Part shown: one piece after another, positions 5,701 to 12,541 of the stretch | How the letters are laid out: the number at the start of each line of letters is the position of its first letter | How positions within the stretch are numbered: the first letter of the stretch is position 1 | Source of the DNA: Caryophanales bacterium | GTDB taxonomy: Bacteria; Bacillota_I; Bacilli_A; RF39; UBA660 | Reading direction: 5' to 3' | Assembly (NCBI GenBank): GCA_016282415.1 | Contig: JAEEKO010000040.1 | Coordinates: 1 to 18,346 of the forward strand | DNA length: 18,346 nucleotides | The notes under the pieces: model-generated | The model's input: only the letters and a program-made list of their open reading frames with translations | What the model was told of the DNA's origin: nothing | Database searches by the model: none | Made by a program: the position numbers and the translations under genes

Positions 5701-7368
5701 ATGAAAAAAGACAAACAACCTACGTCTGTCTTCGCTTTAGGTGGCTTAGGTGAAGTAGGTAAAAATATGTACATCATTGAACATAATGATGAAATTTTAA
5801 TAATTGATGCCGGTGTTATGTTCCCTGAAAACGAATTACTAGGTATTGATTATGTTATTCAAGATGTAACTTATTTAAAACAAAACGAAAAGAAAATTAA
5901 AGCATTAATTATTACCCATGGTCATGAAGATCATATTGGTGGAATTGCTTTCTTACTAAACAGTGTTAATATTCCTATTATTTATGCATCACGTATTGCT
6001 ATTGAATTAATTAAGAATAAGTTAAATGATCGTAATATTGCATATGATAACTTTGAAGAAATTGATGCTAGTTCCATTATTAATACTAAATATTATACAA
6101 TTGAGTTAATAACTACTACCCACTCTATTCCTGAGAGTTTTGCTATATTAATCAAAACTCCTAATGGTAATGTTATTCATACTGGTGACTGGAAATTTGA
6201 TTTAACTCCAATTGGACCTATGGCTGATATCAATAAATTAGCCCGTCTTGGTGAAGAAGGAGTTACCTTATTACTATCTGATTCAACCAACGCTCTATCT
6301 GAAGGCTTTTCTAAATCTGAAAGCGTTGTTGATGATACTTTAAATGATATCATTTCAAAACATAATGGTCGTGTTATTATCGCAACCTTTGCATCAAATA
6401 TTTATCGTATTAAACATATTATTGAAACCTGCCGTAATAATAATCGTAAAATTGTTACCTTTGGTCGTAGTATGGAAACATCAATTAACCTAGCATTAAA
6501 TACCGAATTAATTACCGATCGTAGTATCTTTATTGATTCTAATGAAGCTAATAACTTAAAGAAAAATGAAGTATGTATTTTATGTACTGGTTCCCAAGGT
6601 GAACCCCTAGCAGCACTATCACGTATTGCGAATGGTCAACATAAACAAATTTCTTTAAAAACTGATGACTTAGTTATTTTCTCATCATCACCAATTCCTG
6701 GTAATGCCGCTTCAATTAATCGTGTAATTAATAAACTATATTTAAAAGGTGTTAAAGTATTTACTAACTCTGATTTCCAAGATATCCATACTTCCGGACA
6801 TGCTAAAATGGAAGAATTAAAATTTATGATTCGTATTGTTAAACCAAAATACTTTATGCCAATTCATGGTGAATATCGTATGCTTAAAGGCCATGCGGAA
6901 TTAGCAACCACTTGTGGTGTTGCTGAAGAAAACTGTTTTGTAATGCATAATGGTGATACTGTTGAAATGCTTAATGGTGAAGTTAGACGTGGTAAAACGG
7001 TTCAAGCTGGTGATATCTATGTTGATGGATCACGTATTGGTGATATCGGATCAGTCGTTATTAAAGACCGTAAATTAATGAGCCGTGACGGTATCTTAGT
7101 AGCAACTATCAATATTGATGTTAAAGAGCATAAATTATTAATTAAACCAAATGTTACAACCCGTGGTTTCGTATTAGTAAATGAAAACACCGATCTAATT
7201 AAAGAAATTGAAAATAAAATTACCGAAATTATTAATCGTGAACTTGAAAAAGAAGGATATAACTTTATTGATTTAAAAAATCAAATAATCTTAGAATTAC
7301 ATCCCTTTATTAATGAATTAACTGGTAGAAATCCAATTATTCTACCAGTAATTATGGAAGTAAAATAA
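5701..7368 (+). CDS. rnjA: Ribonuclease J (5' exo- and endonuclease)
   Basis: This beta-lactamase-fold RNase matures 16S rRNA and degrades mRNA from the 5' end, usually in complex with RNase J2 and linked to RNase Y. At 555 residues it equals B. subtilis RNase J1 in length. The metal-binding HGHEDH motif is at 73-78 (H73, H75, D77, H78). Further metallo-beta-lactamase motifs are THSIPES and HTGDWKFD. The beta-CASP region carries LLSDSTNA, TFASNIYRI, GSQGEPLAALSR and SSSPIPGN, followed by HTSGHA and PIHGEYRM. The C-terminal tail ends PVIMEVK. It has its own promoter and faces the pilin-like gene 7402-8604 across a shared terminator. J1 is favoured over J2 because the active site is complete. 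Confidence 0.97.
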   Translation: MKKDKQPTSVFALGGLGEVGKNMYIIEHNDEILIIDAGVMFPENELLGIDYVIQDVTYLKQNEKKIKALIITHGHEDHIGGIAFLLNSVNIPIIYASRIAIELIKNKLNDRNIAYDNFEEIDASSIINTKYYTIELITTTHSIPESFAILIKTPNGNVIHTGDWKFDLTPIGPMADINKLARLGEEGVTLLLSDSTNALSEGFSKSESVVDDTLNDIISKHNGRVIIATFASNIYRIKHIIETCRNNNRKIVTFGRSMETSINLALNTELITDRSIFIDSNEANNLKKNEVCILCTGSQGEPLAALSRIANGQHKQISLKTDDLVIFSSSPIPGNAASINRVINKLYLKGVKVFTNSDFQDIHTSGHAKMEELKFMIRIVKPKYFMPIHGEYRMLKGHAELATTCGVAEENCFVMHNGDTVEMLNGEVRRGKTVQAGDIYVDGSRIGDIGSVVIKDRKLMSRDGILVATINIDVKEHKLLIKPNVTTRGFVLVNENTDLIKEIENKITEIINRELEKEGYNFIDLKNQIILELHPFINELTGRNPIILPVIMEVK

Positions 7369-7398
7369 AAAACAAGGATTTAATCCTTGTTTTTTATT
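7366..7398. terminator. Bidirectional terminator between RNase J and the large pilin-like gene
   Basis: Arms 7367-7378 and 7384-7395 pair without mismatch (aaaaaacaagga / tccttgtttttt). A/T runs on both sides give a U-tract on either strand. It begins at the rnjA stop codon. Confidence 0.9.
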
Positions 7399-7401
7399 TA
7401 A

Positions 7402-8604
7402 TTAACCCGATAAATTAGATGTATATACTGTTATAACTGGTCGAACACCATCGTACGTGCCCGAAGTCATGACTGAGTTAGTCATAAAGCCATCCCTGCC
7501 CACAGCCCAGGCACGAGTGTTATCAGTTGCTACTTTAGTTTTAGTCCAATAACCATATGTATAGTCTCCACCTGATGCTGGATATTCATAATAACATCCT
7601 CTTAATACACAAGCTCTAGTGTAGCTAAATAACCATGCTACCTTTTGTTGAGTTTCACTAGTTGGGCAATATTTTGGTCCACTTGATTCATCTTTTACAT
7701 GTGAACCCAAACACCACCAATCGTTTCCTTGAGTTGCAAAATTGACACTAAATCCATTCTTAGGGCTTACTGCTAGTGATGCATCCATTATTTCTTGAGC
7801 AGTTGGATGATCCATACTTATTACACGATTCCATGCTTGCTTAGTTGCATAACCAGCTCCACCACTTTCTAGGAATGCCATAGCATCTCCCCAAGTCAAA
7901 GCTCTTACTGTACCAACCAAATCAGTAATATTTTGCTCCATTATTAATTTAACTTGATTTCCATTTTTAGCTAAGACATAGAATTTATATGTATTTCCAT
8001 CGCCAGGATTACAATTATAAGCGGTTCCGATACTAGTATGATCACTTGGAGTTGCTGAGTAAGTATTATTTAAATAAGTACATACTGTTACTACCGGATT
8101 AGAATTATTTGGTCTGGCAATAATTTCGGTACCACTACACTTAACTGATGTTCCATTAGCATTACCAGTACAAGTACTAGTGCAATCATTATAAATTGGT
8201 GTTCCGCTGTTCTTTTGAACATCTTCACTTAATACTTTAGCAGCACCTGTGTTATTTCTGATATAATAGTTTTCTTTTGATAAATATGAATAAACTGTTG
8301 TAGTAGAACTAGCATTAATAACCACCGCTCCCCTAATCTCTCCTTTATCCTTATCAAGGTATCCACCATCAATAAGTTGATCAACCGTAAAACATGTTGG
8401 CCCGGAAGTTAAATCATCATCAAATACCTTATCATTATATGCAGTTTGTGCAACTTTCATTATCTCATTAGCTTCCACCACAAACGAATTAACTCTTGCT
8501 TTTTCCATCATAGTTGTAACACGTGGCATTGCCAGTAATATCAAAATAGCAAGTACAACGATGACAGCAAGTAATTCTACTAAAGTAAAACCTTTTTTAT
8601 TCAT
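7402..8604 (-). CDS. Large pilin-like secreted protein with DUF6273-like C-terminal domain
   Basis: This 400-residue protein begins with the class III leader MNKKG and FTLVELLAVIVVLAIL, with Glu at mature position 5. A glycine-, serine- and threonine-rich central region with many cysteines follows (about residues 75-190). The last 190 residues hold repeated tryptophans (LTWGDAMAFL, NDWWCLG, TYGYWTKTK, TRAWAVGRDG) and end GVRPVITVYT. That resembles the DUF6273/lectin-like surface domains common in gut Firmicutes. It is probably membrane-anchored or assembled by a type IV filament and exposed outside the cell. The ATG at 8604 is preferred over the upstream in-frame ATG 8616, because that one overlaps the GGTGG ribosome site and would spoil the leader. 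Its base composition is less AT-rich than its neighbours, as is common for surface proteins. Confidence 0.75.
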   Translation of the reverse strand: MNKKGFTLVELLAVIVVLAILILLAMPRVTTMMEKARVNSFVVEANEIMKVAQTAYNDKVFDDDLTSGPTCFTVDQLIDGGYLDKDKGEIRGAVVINASSTTTVYSYLSKENYYIRNNTGAAKVLSEDVQKNSGTPIYNDCTSTCTGNANGTSVKCSGTEIIARPNNSNPVVTVCTYLNNTYSATPSDHTSIGTAYNCNPGDGNTYKFYVLAKNGNQVKLIMEQNITDLVGTVRALTWGDAMAFLESGGAGYATKQAWNRVISMDHPTAQEIMDASLAVSPKNGFSVNFATQGNDWWCLGSHVKDESSGPKYCPTSETQQKVAWLFSYTRACVLRGCYYEYPASGGDYTYGYWTKTKVATDNTRAWAVGRDGFMTNSVMTSGTYDGVRPVITVYTSNLSG

Positions 8605-8620
8605 ATCGTCCACCATTTTA

Positions 8621-8650
8621 ATTATACTAAATACTATACTACCCTAGCAA
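8621..8650 (-). promoter_or_regulatory. Promoter of the large pilin-like gene
   Basis: On the minus strand TTGCTA (8645-8650), an 18-nt spacer and TATAAT (8621-8626). The -10 is 16 nt from the ATG at 8604. Confidence 0.5.
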
Positions 8651-8651
8651 G

Positions 8652-8686
8652 AAAAAAATAAAGCGCCTAACTTTTGCTAGACGCTT
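8652..8686 (-). terminator. Terminator of the HerA-like gene
   Basis: On the minus strand an 11-bp stem with GU pairs (8661-8671 with 8676-8686) and a 4-nt loop is followed by TATTTTTTT. It begins 2 nt past the stop codon. Confidence 0.9.
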
Positions 8687-8687
8687 A

Positions 8688-10451
8688 CTATTTAAACCAT
8701 TTTTCTAAGGCATTAAAGTTTTCACTATTAGGTTTTGGATTTGGTAAATCAAATTTAACGATTGTTCCTAAAGGGAAAGCACTACCAAATACTAAAGCAC
8801 TACCAGGTTGCAATGATTTAATTTGCTCTAAACTTTCCGCATTAATATTGGTTGTAATTTTATTAATAATTGATAAGTCATCAGGATGGAACATTCTAAA
8901 TATTATAAAGTTAGTACATTGACTTAATACCGTAGTTGATAATTCACTAGGGCGTTGGGAAATTAATCCTAAAATTGTACCGTATTTTCTACCCTCTTTA
9001 GAAATACGTTCAAAAATGTTATAACCAAGAATATTACTATCAACATCATTTTGAATATAACGATGGGCTTCTTCCAAAATAATATGAATACTATAACTAC
9101 CACGATCTTTTAATTCTGCCGTGTATTCAAAGAACAAACGCGCATAAATCTTAGTTAAAGTTTTAGCTAAACGATCATCAACATGACTAATATTAACACT
9201 AACCAATTGACAAGCTTCACCATTAGCTTTAAAGAAGTTTTCAACAAAAGTATGTGGTTCAATATAACCCCTCGTTTTAAAGAACTCTTTACTATCACTA
9301 TTAATAATCGATGATAAACGAACTTTTAAATTATTCATTTTTTCATAATTACGACTATTATTGATTGTACCTTCACTCATTAATGCAAACTCTAAAGCAT
9401 AATAGAAATCATCAATTGTATAATCGAAATTATACTCTGGTTTTAAATCCTCAAGATCAACTTTAATAAATTGTTGTAATAAATCAATTACTAATGCTAT
9501 AGCGTTAATTTTACCTTGTTCATCTATGTTTAAACATTGTTTTAAAGTACGTTTATAACCCGGTTGATTTATTTCACTTTCAAGAGATAATTCAGCAGTA
9601 TTATACTTCGTTAAAACTGCGATAATTTGATCACGAATTTGATTACTATTACGACCACTAGTTAAAATATCCATAATACATTCAGCAATAATATCGTTTT
9701 TGTAAATACTCGTTCTTTCATCATTAGATTTAAATACATAAACTAACTTTTTAGCCTTCTCAATTACATGTAGTGATTCAACATCACAAACATTTAATAA
9801 TAACGCTAAGTCATCAATATCTAATAAGAAAAATGGAATATTTAAAGTTTCTTCTGTAGTATCACTAACAATACTATTAATAATTTTCGTATTTAATCCA
9901 ATCGTTTTATTAATTTCACTAAAGGCTTGATTATATTCACCATAAGCATCAAATAAAACTATATGCGCATCTTCCGGAATTTTACCTTGTTTTTGCTTCA
10001 AAATATTTTGAATAATACGGGCTGTTGCGCAAGATTTACCAGAACCGGAATTACCAATAATCGCAAAATGACCTGATAAAAATTTTAAGGCATCAGCATT
10101 AACGTAATATTGGCGATAAATATTAGAATGACCAATTTGAATACGCTCAAGGCTTTCTTCTTGATAGCCAATCATTTTATATAATTCTTCTGTATAAATA
10201 AAACGAATCGTACTAGGATTACTTGGCTTTTTAATAATACCTGACTTAAATTCATTATTAATGATTTGACCAATTAATAAAACGGCAATTATTTCTTCGT
10301 TAATAGCAATTATTTCACCAATATATATTTCATCATTTTCAGGAATTGCGACATGAAAATTTAAGTATTGTAAACTAGCAAGTTTTGATAAATTTTCATA
10401 AATAAGCGTATTGGATTCAATATTAATTAGTTTACCAAACAAGTTATTCAT
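8688..10451 (-). CDS. HerA/FtsK-like DUF87 ATPase
   Basis: This 587-residue P-loop ATPase of the HerA clade has an N-terminal beta-barrel-like region (about 1-100). Walker A is GNSGSGKS (133-140). A long alpha-helical insert spans roughly 200-400. Walker B is IHIILEEAHRYI (from 455, with E460/E461), and the sensor/arginine-finger region reads GRKYGTILGLISQRPSELS. HerA proteins form hexameric rings that pump DNA and, in archaea, work with the NurA nuclease in end resection. In bacteria, HerA relatives also occur in defence pairs with SIR2 or other effectors. No NurA or effector gene is adjacent here, so the partner is unknown. It appears monocistronic, with its own extended -10 and terminator. 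GAGG 8 nt upstream supports the ATG. Confidence 0.88.
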   Translation of the reverse strand: MNNLFGKLINIESNTLIYENLSKLASLQYLNFHVAIPENDEIYIGEIIAINEEIIAVLLIGQIINNEFKSGIIKKPSNPSTIRFIYTEELYKMIGYQEESLERIQIGHSNIYRQYYVNADALKFLSGHFAIIGNSGSGKSCATARIIQNILKQKQGKIPEDAHIVLFDAYGEYNQAFSEINKTIGLNTKIINSIVSDTTEETLNIPFFLLDIDDLALLLNVCDVESLHVIEKAKKLVYVFKSNDERTSIYKNDIIAECIMDILTSGRNSNQIRDQIIAVLTKYNTAELSLESEINQPGYKRTLKQCLNIDEQGKINAIALVIDLLQQFIKVDLEDLKPEYNFDYTIDDFYYALEFALMSEGTINNSRNYEKMNNLKVRLSSIINSDSKEFFKTRGYIEPHTFVENFFKANGEACQLVSVNISHVDDRLAKTLTKIYARLFFEYTAELKDRGSYSIHIILEEAHRYIQNDVDSNILGYNIFERISKEGRKYGTILGLISQRPSELSTTVLSQCTNFIIFRMFHPDDLSIINKITTNINAESLEQIKSLQPGSALVFGSAFPLGTIVKFDLPNPKPNSENFNALEKWFK

Positions 10452-10475
10452 TAAGCCAACCTCTATTCTATGAAA

Positions 10476-10484
10476 ATTATAACA
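10476..10484 (-). promoter_or_regulatory. Extended -10 promoter of the HerA-like gene
   Basis: The minus strand reads TG-T-TATAAT. The start codon is 24 nt downstream and GAGG (10460-10463) lies between. Confidence 0.6.
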
Positions 10485-10516
10485 TTTAATAGCAAAACTA
10501 ACAATAAAAAATACAT

Positions 10517-10545
10517 AAAAAAATCGATAACCATTTGATTATCGA
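10517..10545 (-). terminator. Intrinsic terminator facing away from the small-toxin locus
   Basis: Arms TCGATAA (10524-10530) and TTATCGA (10539-10545) pair around an 8-nt loop. On the minus strand seven T follow. It would stop leftward transcripts that pass through the toxin locus before they reach the HerA-like gene. The hairpin also overlaps the -35 of the toxin promoter, so an operator role is an alternative. Confidence 0.65.
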
Positions 10546-10563
10546 ACAAATATTTGCTATAAT
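10535..10563 (+). promoter_or_regulatory. Promoter of the small hydrophobic peptide mRNA
   Basis: TTGATT (10535-10540), a 17-nt spacer ending in TGC, and TATAAT (10558-10563) make a strong extended -10 promoter. Initiation is expected at about 10569-10571, giving a leader of about 56 nt. Confidence 0.8.
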
Positions 10564-10570
10564 TATTTAT

Positions 10571-10797
10571 AGGAATATTCAATAGTTGGGTGTGGCCAAA
10601 CTTCTTAACAGAAGGGAGGCGATAATATGTTTAAGAAAGATTTTTTAATCATAGTATTATTCATACTTATCTTCCTTTTACTATTATTACTATTTATAGT
10701 TTTAATATAAAAGAAACCACCTAACTCAGCTATGATTTAGGTGGAACCAAATTAATTGGCAACACTCAACATGCAATCATTGAATGTTCCTTTTTTA
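10571..10797 (+). other. Predicted toxin mRNA with long-range 5'-3' pairing
   Basis: The predicted transcript runs from the promoter above to the T-run at 10791-10796. Its first 29 nt pair with its last 35. 10572-10583 pairs with 10779-10790 (12 bp, one GU). 10585-10593 pairs with 10762-10770 (9 bp, one GU). 10595-10599 pairs with 10756-10760 (5 bp). Inside, a 5-bp hairpin (10601-10605 / 10610-10614, loop TAAC) touches the Shine-Dalgarno site. An 8-bp hairpin plus a 3-bp inner stem (10717-10744) follows the ORF. Closed 5'-3' structures that hold the mRNA untranslatable are typical of type I toxin mRNAs. Here the terminal helix, followed by the U-tract, may also help end transcription. Confidence 0.7.
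10627..10710 (+). CDS. 27-residue hydrophobic peptide, putative type I toxin
   Basis: The peptide begins MFKKDF, and the remainder is an uninterrupted hydrophobic helix of Leu, Ile, Val and Phe that includes six consecutive leucines (17-22). It is a single membrane-spanning segment with a short basic N-terminus and no polar tail. GGGAGG (10614-10619) lies 7 nt before the ATG, an excellent ribosome site. Small peptides of this kind (Fst/Ldr, TxpA, BsrG types) insert in the membrane and depolarise or disturb it. I do not recognise a specific family. Support comes from the context: strong promoter, elaborate mRNA folding and a convergent antisense RNA. An innocuous membrane peptide cannot be excluded. 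Confidence 0.72.
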   Translation: MFKKDFLIIVLFILIFLLLLLLFIVLI

Positions 10798-10819
10798 TTG
10801 TATGAAGTTTCCTTCATCT
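10709..10819 (-). ncRNA. Predicted antisense antitoxin RNA
   Basis: From the promoter at 10826-10854 a minus-strand RNA of about 111 nt is expected. It opens with a 6-bp hairpin capped by a GAAA tetraloop (10802-10817). It then runs through the complement of the toxin mRNA 3' region and ends in an 8-bp stem (10737-10744 with 10717-10724) followed by TTTCTTTT. It overlaps the predicted toxin mRNA by nearly 90 nt, including the segment that pairs with the toxin 5' end. It contains no convincing ORF. The layout, with antisense overlapping the toxin 3' end, matches txpA/RatA and bsrG/SR4 of B. subtilis. A longer form ending at 10517 is possible. Confidence 0.7.
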
Positions 10820-10825
10820 AGATAC

Positions 10826-10854
10826 ATCATATCACAAAACAAACATTTTTTCAA
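10826..10854 (-). promoter_or_regulatory. Promoter of the antisense RNA
   Basis: On the minus strand TTGAAA (10849-10854), a 17-nt spacer ending TGA, and TATGAT (10826-10831) form a strong extended -10 promoter. It lies in the gap directly after the rny terminator. Confidence 0.8.
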
Positions 10855-10856
10855 TA

Positions 10857-10884
10857 AATAAAAAAGAAGCATTATTTCGCTTCT
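10857..10884 (-). terminator. Terminator of rny
   Basis: A 6-bp stem (10865-10870 with 10879-10884) with an 8-nt loop overlaps the rny stop codon. The minus strand continues TTTTTATTTATT. It separates rny from the antisense RNA promoter. Confidence 0.8.
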
Positions 10885-12425
10885 TCTTGTGCTCTTGTTT
10901 CACGAACAACCGTAATTTTAATTGTTCCTGGATATTGCATTTCCTTTTCAATACGTTCTTTCATTTCACGAGCAATACGATAACTATTTTGGTCATCTAC
11001 TTCTTCTGGTTTAACAATAACTCTTACTTCACGACCAGCTTGCATTGCATATGTTTTATCTACACCATCAAAATCATTTCCAATTGCTTCAAGTTGTTCT
11101 AAACGCTTAATATAGTTTTCAAGAGAATCATTACGAGCACCAGGTCTTGCAGCTGATAATGTATCAGCAATTTGAACTAATACGGCAATAACTGATTCTT
11201 GTTTTTCATCACCATGATGTGATGCGATTGAATTAATAACAACTTCATCTTCATGGAATTTTTTAGCAATATCTTTACCAATTTCAACATGGCTACCTTC
11301 AACTTCAAAGTCGATTGCTTTACCAATATCATGCAATAAACCAGCACGTTTTGCTAAGGTTTCGTTTTCACCTAATTCTGCCGCCATTAAGCCAGCTAAG
11401 TGACCAACTTCAATTGAATGTTGTAACGCATTTTGACCATAGCTAGTTCGGAATTTTAATTTACCAATAATATTTACTAGTTCATGATCAACATGAGTAA
11501 GTCCTAATTCATATAAAGCGTTATTACCAAATTCAGTAATTTTAGCCATCATATCATTAGTAACTTTATCATATACTTCTTCAATTCTCGTTGGATGAAT
11601 ACGACCATCTTTAATTAATGTTTCAATTGTAATACGAGCTAGTTCACGACGATATGGATCAAATGATGAAATAACAATTGCTTCTGGAGTATCATCAATA
11701 ATTAAATCTACACCAGTAACTGATTCAATGGTACGAATATTACGACCTTCACGACCAATTAAACGACCTTTCATTTCATCACTAGGTAATGCTATAGTAG
11801 TTACTGTTTGTTCATTAGTAACATCATTACTATAACGTTGCATTGCTCCAACAATAATATCATGAGCAGTTTCTTTAGCTTTTAATTTAGCATTAGACTC
11901 TTCTTCTTTTAAGTAGTCTTCAATTTCTCTTTGCATTGATTCTTCAACGCGTTGCATTATTAAATCATGGGCTTTTTCTTTAGAAAATTTAGCAACTTTT
12001 TCAAGTTGTTGCATTTCTTCATTTAATAATTCCGCCATTTTAGCATCTTTTTCTTGCAACTCTTTTTGTTGTTTTAATAATTGTTCATTTTTTAAATCAA
12101 GGGATTGATCACGTTTTTGTAATAGATCTTCTCTTTTATCTAAATTACTTTCACGTTTATCCAAACGTTCTTCAAGTTCTTTAATTTCTGCTTTACGTTC
12201 TTTAATTTCACGTTCTGTTTCTTGTTTTAATTTATAAGATTCTTCTTTTAATTCTAAAATCCCATCACGTTTTGCTTTTTCAGCATCACGGCGGGCATTT
12301 TCAATCATTTTTTTGGCTTTATTTTCTTTTCCTTTATTAACTAATAAAGTAATCAAGAATGAAATACCGCCACCAACAATAAGCCCAATAGAAAGACACA
12401 AAATGACTAATACAGTTTTTGTCAT
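10872..12425 (-). CDS. rny: Ribonuclease Y
   Basis: This membrane-anchored endoribonuclease starts decay of many mRNAs and processes polycistronic transcripts in Firmicutes. It is 517 residues (B. subtilis 520). Order of parts: a transmembrane helix (about 4-29), a long charged coiled coil (about 35-190) rich in Lys/Glu, a KH domain (MKGRLIGREGRNIRTIESVTG), and an HD domain with the catalytic LLHDIGKA (H365-D366) plus HHGDE. The start is ATG 12425 because GGAGG (12434-12438) is 8 nt upstream. An in-frame ATG at 12443 lies before that site. It has a separate promoter and a leader hairpin. RNase J is also in the window, so both major decay enzymes sit within 8 kb. Confidence 0.98.
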   Translation of the reverse strand: MTKTVLVILCLSIGLIVGGGISFLITLLVNKGKENKAKKMIENARRDAEKAKRDGILELKEESYKLKQETEREIKERKAEIKELEERLDKRESNLDKREDLLQKRDQSLDLKNEQLLKQQKELQEKDAKMAELLNEEMQQLEKVAKFSKEKAHDLIMQRVEESMQREIEDYLKEEESNAKLKAKETAHDIIVGAMQRYSNDVTNEQTVTTIALPSDEMKGRLIGREGRNIRTIESVTGVDLIIDDTPEAIVISSFDPYRRELARITIETLIKDGRIHPTRIEEVYDKVTNDMMAKITEFGNNALYELGLTHVDHELVNIIGKLKFRTSYGQNALQHSIEVGHLAGLMAAELGENETLAKRAGLLHDIGKAIDFEVEGSHVEIGKDIAKKFHEDEVVINSIASHHGDEKQESVIAVLVQIADTLSAARPGARNDSLENYIKRLEQLEAIGNDFDGVDKTYAMQAGREVRVIVKPEEVDDQNSYRIAREMKERIEKEMQYPGTIKITVVRETRAQEEAK

Positions 12426-12441
12426 CTTTGTTTCCTCCATC

Positions 12442-12464
12442 ATAAAAGTATTAAAAACTTTTAT
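12442..12464 (-). promoter_or_regulatory. Leader hairpin of the rny mRNA
   Basis: ataaaagt (12442-12449) and acttttat (12457-12464) pair over 8 bp around a 7-nt loop. With initiation expected near 12464, the hairpin would form at the extreme 5' end, just before GGAGG. Confidence 0.45.
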
Positions 12465-12470
12465 AGTTTT

Positions 12471-12499
12471 ATTATAGAATTATTTTTTAAAGTTGGCAA
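12471..12499 (-). promoter_or_regulatory. Promoter of rny
   Basis: On the minus strand TTGCCA (12494-12499), a 17-nt spacer and TATAAT (12471-12476). Confidence 0.7.
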
Positions 12500-12517
12500 C
12501 CCAAAAATTATTATCAT

Positions 12518-12541
12518 AAAAAAAGTCCTATTTTCTAGGAC
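12518..12541 (-). terminator. Terminator overlapping the end of the duplicated-domain gene
   Basis: On the minus strand GTCCTA / TAGGAC (6 bp, 5-nt loop) is followed by seven T. The TAG stop of the gene is part of the stem. Confidence 0.85.
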
